Positions 57,634-64,000 of a stretch of DNA of 64,000 bases are shown here, one piece after another. Both the position numbers and the translations under genes were made by a program. The stretch spans positions 1,116,001 to 1,180,000 of the forward strand of contig NC_092409.1 of assembly GCF_009017415.1 (NCBI RefSeq). The letters run 5' to 3'. Within the stretch, counting starts at the first letter, position 1. Every line of letters begins with the position of its first letter. A model generated the notes under the pieces. The model was given only the letters and a program-made list of their open reading frames with translations. It had not been told where the DNA came from and searched no databases. The stretch is from Aspergillus flavus. Taxonomy: Eukaryota > Ascomycota > Eurotiomycetes > Eurotiales > Aspergillaceae.

Positions 57634-60600
57634 TTAAGCAAAAACATCCGTAGTATACCGCTCCTTAGTCTTCATGTCATCTAAGAACTTCTCAAACGCC
57701 GTCTCCTCATCATCGTCCGAAACAGGCTCGCCCTTCTCCTTCGCAATGCGACGAATCTCCTCCCGTCTCTCGAGGAACATACTCTTAATCGAATCCCGGA
57801 CGGCATTACCCACGCCCGGCGTACCACAGACATAGATCCTAGCCCCGCTCTCAAAGAGATCAATGAGCTCCTTCTTATCTTCCATCATGAGATCCTGCAC
57901 GTGTGTGCCCTTCGACCCGTCGCTGGGACGGCTGTAGGCCCGTCTGACTTCCACGGCACCGATCTTCTCCCATTCGGCCAGCTCGTCGGCGTGGATGTCG
58001 TCCTTGCCTTGGGTGCGGCAGCCGGCGTAGAGGATCGCTTTAGCGGGTTGTTCGGGCATGGAGCCGGAGCTGCGACGGCCGCGGATTTTCTCGGCGCGGT
58101 CCATCACGAAGCCGCGGAAGGGGGCGAGGCCGCTGCCGGCGCAGGCCATGATCATTGGGGTACTGAGTTCGGTGGGGGGCTTGAAGCCAGTGTGCGAGGG
58201 GCGGACGGAGAGTTGGACGCGTTCGCCGGAGCGGAGTTCGGAAAGGTAGGTTGATGCAACGCCGAGGTATTCGTCTTCTTTGGTGAGGGCGGCGAGGGAT
58301 GGGGCTTTCAGGACGGAGAAGGTGATGGAGCATTCGGTGGGGTCGACTAAGGGGGAGGAGGAGATGGAGTACTGGCGGACACGCATGGGAGGGAGCATGG
58401 CGACGAAGTCTCCGATCGCGAGGTTGATGGAGGGGTATTGAAGCAGTAGGTCCAATACGCTGATGCGCTTCTGGGAGATCTCGGCGAACCGGGCTGGGTC
58501 GGAGGCGATCGCCTGTAGTTCGGCTTGGGTTTCGGGGTCTACGGCTGCTGCGTCGGCGAGGACTGCTAGGTCACGCTTCGATGCGGGCTGCGAGAGTTCG
58601 ACGTATGTGGCGAACAGGTCGTAGGCGGAGACTTGGGTATCCATTGGGATGGAAATGTGTTTCGAGGATGAGGGAGATGCCTTCTCGATGCGGAGTACGG
58701 CGTCCCAGGGAAGATCGAAACGGCTCATGACTTTGCGGACTACAGTGCTGGGGTTCACTGGGAGGATGGCCAGGTAGTCACCGCACTTGTACTGCGTATC
58801 AGTAGGGAGCTTGAAGCGAATAGTCCGCTTGGCAGGCACGCCAGCCTGAGTGAGGAGCGTGTTCTCCACGACAAGACCTTCTTGCAGTTGGAGACCGAGG
58901 GTAGTTGCTCTGTGACCCGAGCTGACCTCTACACGGAAGGTGGATGACTTCTGGGAGCCCTGGGTGTTTGAACCGAATTTAGCGGCAACTGCTGGCCAAA
59001 ACGAAGTTTCACCCCAGGTATCGAAATCCGTGACGATATCAGCGTTGGCTGTGTCGGCCAGACCGATCTCGCAGAGCCTATTTGCGCCATTCTCGCCAAC
59101 AAGGCGGTTAACTTCCTTAGGAATGCGGTAGAAAGTTGACTGCCAATCGTCTAAATTCGTCCTTTGTTAGAGGGTTTACCTGCAAAATGAGGGATTGAAT
59201 ACACTTACGATGTCCACAGCCGAACACAGCATAATTAACGCCGTCCAAGGGTTTGTCGCCCTTCAAAGCGCTGAGCCACTCGAAGAAATGGGCGGCATTA
59301 TCTGGGGGCTGTCCTTCATAAGACGCGGTGATGAAAACAACCGGCCCATTCTTGGGGATGCTATCTTTGGCCGAATCTAGCGAATCAACCTCGGCCGAGT
59401 AGCCATAGCTAGTGGCATCATCGGCGAGGCGTCTTGCAAAGGCCTCACAGGTTCCAGTGTTGCTACCGTAGTATACATGCATAGGCTTCAAATCGGCACC
59501 CTTCTTAGCGGCGCCTGCCTTACCATGGCCGGCAGCGTGATCCGCATGCTCGCTGCTGCTAGCGCTCAATGCTGATCCTAGGTGCACAGCGTCCAAGCCC
59601 TCGCGAAGAGCAGCTCTCATATAGAAATGATTGGGCTTGATGGTGAGCGTCTGCTTGAGTTGAATGTTGTAGGACGGATCATCCATCTGGAAGTTGAAGT
59701 TTTGCAACAACATCGCAATGACGAGGAGCGCTTCCTGCCAGGCAAACGGCCGACCGATACATGCTCGCATTCCGTTTCCGAAGGGTTTCCACGCGTGCTT
59801 AGGCAGCTTGTTGAAATGCTCATCCAGCATCCGCTCTGGCTTGAATTCCTCTGCATCGGGGCCGTACACCTTGGGATCACGCTGAATCTTGCCCAACAAG
59901 AGAGCACATGGCTCGTCTTTGCCAAGAACATATTTTCCGTTACCAAGAGTGACGGGGTCCTCGTGGTTCTTGGTCGGGTGAGGGCCGACTGCAATAGCGG
60001 GTGCAGTAGGGGTGAGTCGTAAGGTTTCACGCATGACAGCAGTAATGTAAGGCAGCTTTTGCAGGTCCTCGACGGTAATCCTGCGGCGTCCAATGACTCT
60101 GTCCACTTCCTCCTGAGCTTTCTGATATGCCTGGGGGTTCTTGAGCATGTTGTAGAAGGCGAACGAAAGCAAACCAGAGGTGGTTTCATGTCCTATCCGG
60201 TGTTAAAACAAACCTAGTTTTTTCACAGATGTATACTCACCAGCAATCAGGAAAGTGATCATATTATCAATGATGGAGTCATATGACATGCCCTTGCCGG
60301 TCTTCGGGTCACGGCCATTGATTAGAGCATTGAGCAAATCTTTCTTGTCCGTAGGATTTTCTTTGCGGGTATCAACAAGCTCCTTGCAAAGGTTGCGGAG
60401 GTAGTCGATATCCTCCCAGTACTTGTTGTTTTCAGTAGTAGGCAGGTTGTTGACCAAGCCTGGGCGACGGGAGCGGTCGCCCGCAGTCTTCAACATCCCA
60501 ACCATTGCGTCCACAAAGGGATGCATCTCTTCGCTATAGAAAGAATTGAATCGGGTGCCCATGGCACATAGGGCGATGGTATCCAATGTAAGGCGGGTGA

Positions 60601-61170
60601 AATCATCTGTGACCATGATTTTCTGCTTGGGCCCTTGTCGAGCCCACTTCATCACCAACTGTGTCGCAATGTCGTGCATTTCTATACTCTACGTTAGCCG
60701 CTGTCGCACTTCCATACCACTCTCAAGCTCAACGCAGGATGTACCATCGAACATATTTTGGATGTTGAGGGGCCCGAAGGCGGGCATCAAAACGCGATGT
60801 GCAATCTCCCAATTCTCCTCGCCCATATGGGCCGTGAATAAACCATCGTGGATACCGTGGCGAAGCTCACTGAGGCCTGCCATAATCTTTTTGGTAAAAC
60901 GCTCCTCATCGAACACCTCGGCTGCCAGCTCGTGGGAGCTGATCATGCAACGTGAGAATCCAAAGGTCGTTAACCGATAGATAGGACCTGTAAAAAAAAA
61001 TCAATGTTTATTCTCAAAACAGGATTATCGCCATTGTTCATACCATAAGTATCTGCCATCATTTCCAAGCTTCTTAGAGGGATTTCGCTCTCAATATCGA
61101 GGATGTTTCCCATCAGAGGCACACCCCGCGGCCCCGGGATGGGAACGGGTTCGGCCTTGGGCGTGCTCAT
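57634..61170 (-). CDS. CYP505: Self-sufficient cytochrome P450:NADPH-P450 reductase fusion (CYP505/P450foxy type)
   Basis: Five exons, 61170-61044, 60987-60745, 60681-60241, 60192-59209 and 59150-57634, give about 1103 residues. The N-terminal P450 domain starts IPGPRGVPLMGN with no membrane anchor. It has the I-helix AGHETTSG, K-helix ETLRL and heme loop FGNGMRACIG (Cys about 415). A His/Ala/Lys-rich linker follows, then an FMN flavodoxin domain (VYYGSNTGTCEAFARRLA; FGCGHHDW), an FAD domain (RQYSISSSP; GDYLAILP) and an NADPH domain (CAGSGLAPFRGF; YVCGTPG). Relatives such as P450foxy and CYP102 hydroxylate fatty acids at subterminal positions; some close relatives act in polyketide pathways. 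The acyl substrate is inferred, not read. The spliced frame is complete. Confidence 0.95.
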
Positions 61171-63090
61171 TGTGTGGGAGGTTTACTGTGAGGGATGAGT
61201 TTCGTGTCTTCACTGAAGGGGAGGAGAAAGAAGAGCTGGTGCGGGGCAGTCGGTAGGTATTATAAAGACGAAATATATAAGGTTTGGTTGGGTTTCTGTT
61301 ATGAGAAAGAAATGGAAAGAAACAGCTTTCGTGGGCAGTCTCCATGCTTTATACTATTCGATCCACACTCTGTCCTGTGTATCAGACATACCAAAAAGGT
61401 AAGTTTGCGTCGTCGTTGTGGCTCGGCATGTCCACTCTGCGCCAATCGTACCAAGAGTAATTCCTGTAACGAGTCATCGACGTCACCAAAGCTTCTATGA
61501 AAGCAGACCGAGTCGGGCACGGGAGGTCGGGATCACCGATGTTGCATATCGTTGCCCGTCGGATGTACGAGCGGATATACAAGCAAAGTGTGGCGCTGCC
61601 CCACTATACTCCTGGCTCTCGTCTCCACCCTCCTAACGACCAAGTATGCAACTTAATCTTCTTGGGTCATGTCTCCGAGAGAAGACTGATCCTCATTTTA
61701 CTATCTATAGTGATAGTGATTTAATTATTATCAGCAATAACGGGGTTACTAATCACATAGTCTGGTCAACCGAGGGAGAACGATCGTAACTCCTGGATCA
61801 TCTCTCAAGCTATGTACATGCATAACTGCCTTAAAGTCAGTTGACAATTAGCATTCCTATCATTGGTCTACAATCACATGCTATATCAGTCGAACCCTAG
61901 AGGCTAGACCGTGGGTCCCTGCTACACTATGGATCCCTCTGATGCCAGTACGGCCTACCATCCAGACCTTCTGCAAGAGCTCACAGCCCTAACTGGCACA
62001 TGGTCATTGGAGCCTCAGCGATTTCCGCGGTTCGATCGACGGAGTAGATCGGTAGTGAAAAGATCTGCCAGGGATTGCAAACCCTAATCTAAGATCCTTC
62101 TGCCTGTCCATTCTTAGCCGAGAAGAGAGATCATGCAGTACTCCATAGAAGAATATGTTCGCCTGATGTGGACTATAGACTAGTACAAGAGCGTACTCCG
62201 TATGTATTCGGAGTGTGTGAGATTTCCTGCGCGAAGTGATATCATTACACGACCTCTTGGGTTTCAAGCAACGCTCCACCAGTGATTACAGGATAAGTCC
62301 AACTGCTGGATGGGGTATCAGCTTGTACTCTAGGCACAATGGAGGTGTCGTACAATGAGTACTAGTAGTAAGGTGGGTACTCCGTTACTACTACCAGATT
62401 TGTACTGTGTACATTTTTACTGTGTACTTTGAACCTCGGCCTTCACGGCCAATGACCGCAGTCCAACACGTTGATTAGTCACTCACATCCATAACCGGTT
62501 AGTTCAAGTTACCAGGACCATACTCCGTACTGTGTAAGCATTCGAAACGGTACAGCCAAGGTGTGGCTAGAAAAGGTTTCCATTTTCATCTCATATTTGG
62601 TAGTCCCATCATGTCGATATAAATCCCGAAAACCATCGTTATATAAAAGATCCCATTCCAATATGAGGATTCGCACCCCTGCCAACCAAATCAGCTCACC
62701 ATCCACAACGTAACCCGAGACCCATGCAAGTCTCCAACGGCGAATGAAAATGGCTCGCTCCCTAACCGAAGGGGCCAAAGCTGGAACCGAATAGCGTCGG
62801 GGACTCCCCCGAGCGACTTAAATTGAGGTGCAGGGGCCGCTAAAATGGCTTCGATTTTCTTTTCAGATCGTCTGCTCTGTTGGGGGTGTACATGCGACTT
62901 CCTTCAAGGCTGGGTAGTCTGGCTAACATAATTGGGCTATGTATGTATCGGAGTCATTGATAGTCGCAGATAGAATTTGGCTAACAGGAGCAACAGATAT
63001 AGCGCTGAATTAGCGCCCCACACTGCGAACAAGAAAGATATTGGCTATTTCAAGGGACTACAGGGTTGAACAACCGGGTGTTATACCACA
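61171..63090. other. 1.9-kb intergenic region
   Basis: This divergent spacer contains the CYP505 promoter on the left and the dehydrogenase promoter on the right. Several overlapping short frames (61195-61724, 62004-62279, 62509-62778) show no domain and lack true ATG starts or splice continuity. No other feature supported. Confidence 0.45.
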
Positions 63091-64000
63091 ATGCTGTTTA
63101 TAATCCTGGCAGCATGCATTGCTGTGTTGCTCTACCTTTACCATGTTAATCGTGCTATAATGGCCGTTCCCGAGGAAGCTCGTCGTCTGTGCCCTCACCG
63201 CTGGACAGTCGATGAGATCAAGGCTGCTTTCGAAAAGGTTCAGGACTCTCCCACCGATGTAGCCAAAAGCCTTCCCCCAAAGCAATCTAGACGCTATATC
63301 GTTGTTGGTGGATCCGGTGCGTTTCAGACCTAAATTCAAGAGCCCGACCAATCTCAGTCTCACGTGGTATCCTCATTTGACAACGACTAACCCTTCCCAG
63401 GCCTCGTTGGAAACTGGATTGTATCGCACCTTACCATGCGTGGCGAAGACCCAGCCGCTATCCGGATTTTGGATCTCCAGACTCCCCGACCTGAAGTTCT
63501 CGATCAGGGTGTCACCTTCATCAAGACGAACATCACCGATGAGCAGGCCGTCCTGAGCGCCTTCTCACAACCATGGGCCTCATCAGTCGCTGACCTGCCA
63601 TTGACCGTATTCCACAACGCCGCAGTGATCCGACCCGCAGAACGCCTCAAGGCTTTCCTGCCTCTGTGCCGCAACGTAAACGTCGGCGGTACAGTGAACG
63701 TGCTCAACGCCGCCAAGAAATCCGGAGCAACCTGCATGATCGCAACGTCGTCTGGCTCCGTCTGTCTCCGCCGATTCTCGTTCTGGGTCGCTCCCTGGAC
63801 AAAGACGCCCGAGTATCTCGTACAAGTCGTCAACGACTCAAGCGAAGTACCCAAGCAGCACGACCATTTCTTCGGAAACTACGCCGTCGCAAAAGCCGAA
63901 GCAGAGAACATCGTCCGTTCCGCAGACGACCCCAAATCCAACTTCCGAACCGGCTGCATCCGCCCCGTAAATGGAATCTACGGTGTCTCGGACTCCGCCG
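63091..64000 (+). CDS. 3-beta-HSD/sterol-4-alpha-carboxylate dehydrogenase family protein (C-terminus beyond window)
   Basis: Two exons are visible, 63091-63316 and 63401 to the right edge. The N-terminus (FIILAACIAVLLYLYHV) is a membrane anchor. After about 50 residues a Rossmann fold begins (RRYIVVGGSGLVGNWIV, a GxxGxxG nucleotide loop spliced across the intron). VFHNAAVIRP and VNVGGTVNVLNAAK follow as in 3-beta-hydroxysteroid dehydrogenases. FFGNYAVAKAEAE contains the catalytic Tyr-x3-Lys, and GCIRPVNGIYG the substrate-side segment. The pattern resembles Erg26-like C-3 sterol dehydrogenase/C-4 decarboxylases, but the paralogous 3-beta-HSD families of Aspergillus cannot be separated without the missing half. 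Confidence 0.87.

Noticed and set aside
62509..62778. 89-codon minus-strand frame
   Set aside because: It begins at TTG rather than ATG, has no splice support and no recognisable domain.
57634..64000. Secondary-metabolite gene cluster at the right end
   Set aside because: A P450 fusion, a regulator and a dehydrogenase are present, but there is no polyketide, peptide or terpene synthase within the window.

Overview
The window is nuclear DNA of a filamentous ascomycete, most probably Aspergillus or a close Eurotiales relative. Short spliceosomal introns of about 45-80 bases interrupt most genes, with GTRNGT donors and CTAAC-like branch points just before TAG/CAG acceptors. The gene set is typical of that group: a SchA/Sch9 kinase with a C2 domain, a self-sufficient P450-reductase fusion, PTS1-tagged lipid enzymes and a Zn2Cys6 regulator. 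This is inferred from gene content; no species call is possible from the sequence alone.

Layout. 0-17 kb is a dense block of housekeeping genes: a PHD-finger protein (cut by the left edge), a mitochondrial family III CoA-transferase, riboflavin synthase, the ribosome biogenesis factors SSF1 and RRP3 sharing one divergent promoter, phosphoacetylglucosamine mutase, the GPI-remodelling protein PER1, the arginine methyltransferase RmtA and a peroxisomal MaoC-type hydratase ending in SKL. 17-38 kb is looser: trimethyllysine dioxygenase, the proteasome ATPase RPT5 and an F-box protein are embedded in AT-rich DNA. That DNA also carries seven near-identical intron-containing tRNA-Pro(AGG) genes, one tRNA-Leu(UAA), duplicated tRNA flanks, an inverted repeat, a broken BTB-domain gene, a broken CCHC zinc-knuckle sequence and an unrecognised ORF. 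38-42 kb holds schA, followed by about 4.5 kb in which I support no gene. 46-53 kb holds an RSC7-like chromatin remodelling subunit, ESCRT-III SNF7, the telomere protein TEN1 and an MFS transporter. 55-64 kb holds a Zn2Cys6 regulator facing a CYP505-type P450-reductase fusion, then a membrane-anchored 3-beta-HSD-family dehydrogenase cut by the right edge.

Function. Most genes are unrelated neighbours. The pairings with some functional logic are SSF1/RRP3 (pre-rRNA processing from one promoter) and the Zn2Cys6/CYP505 pair (possible local regulator and target). Several lipid or acyl-CoA genes are scattered through the window (CoA-transferase, MaoC hydratase, carnitine-pathway dioxygenase, CYP505), but they do not form a cluster. 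Exon joins below were derived by hand from splice signals and reading-frame continuity; single-base errors at junctions are possible. I did not find convincing evidence for an entirely new multi-gene system. The most unusual structure is the dispersed tRNA-Pro family with its duplicated flanks.
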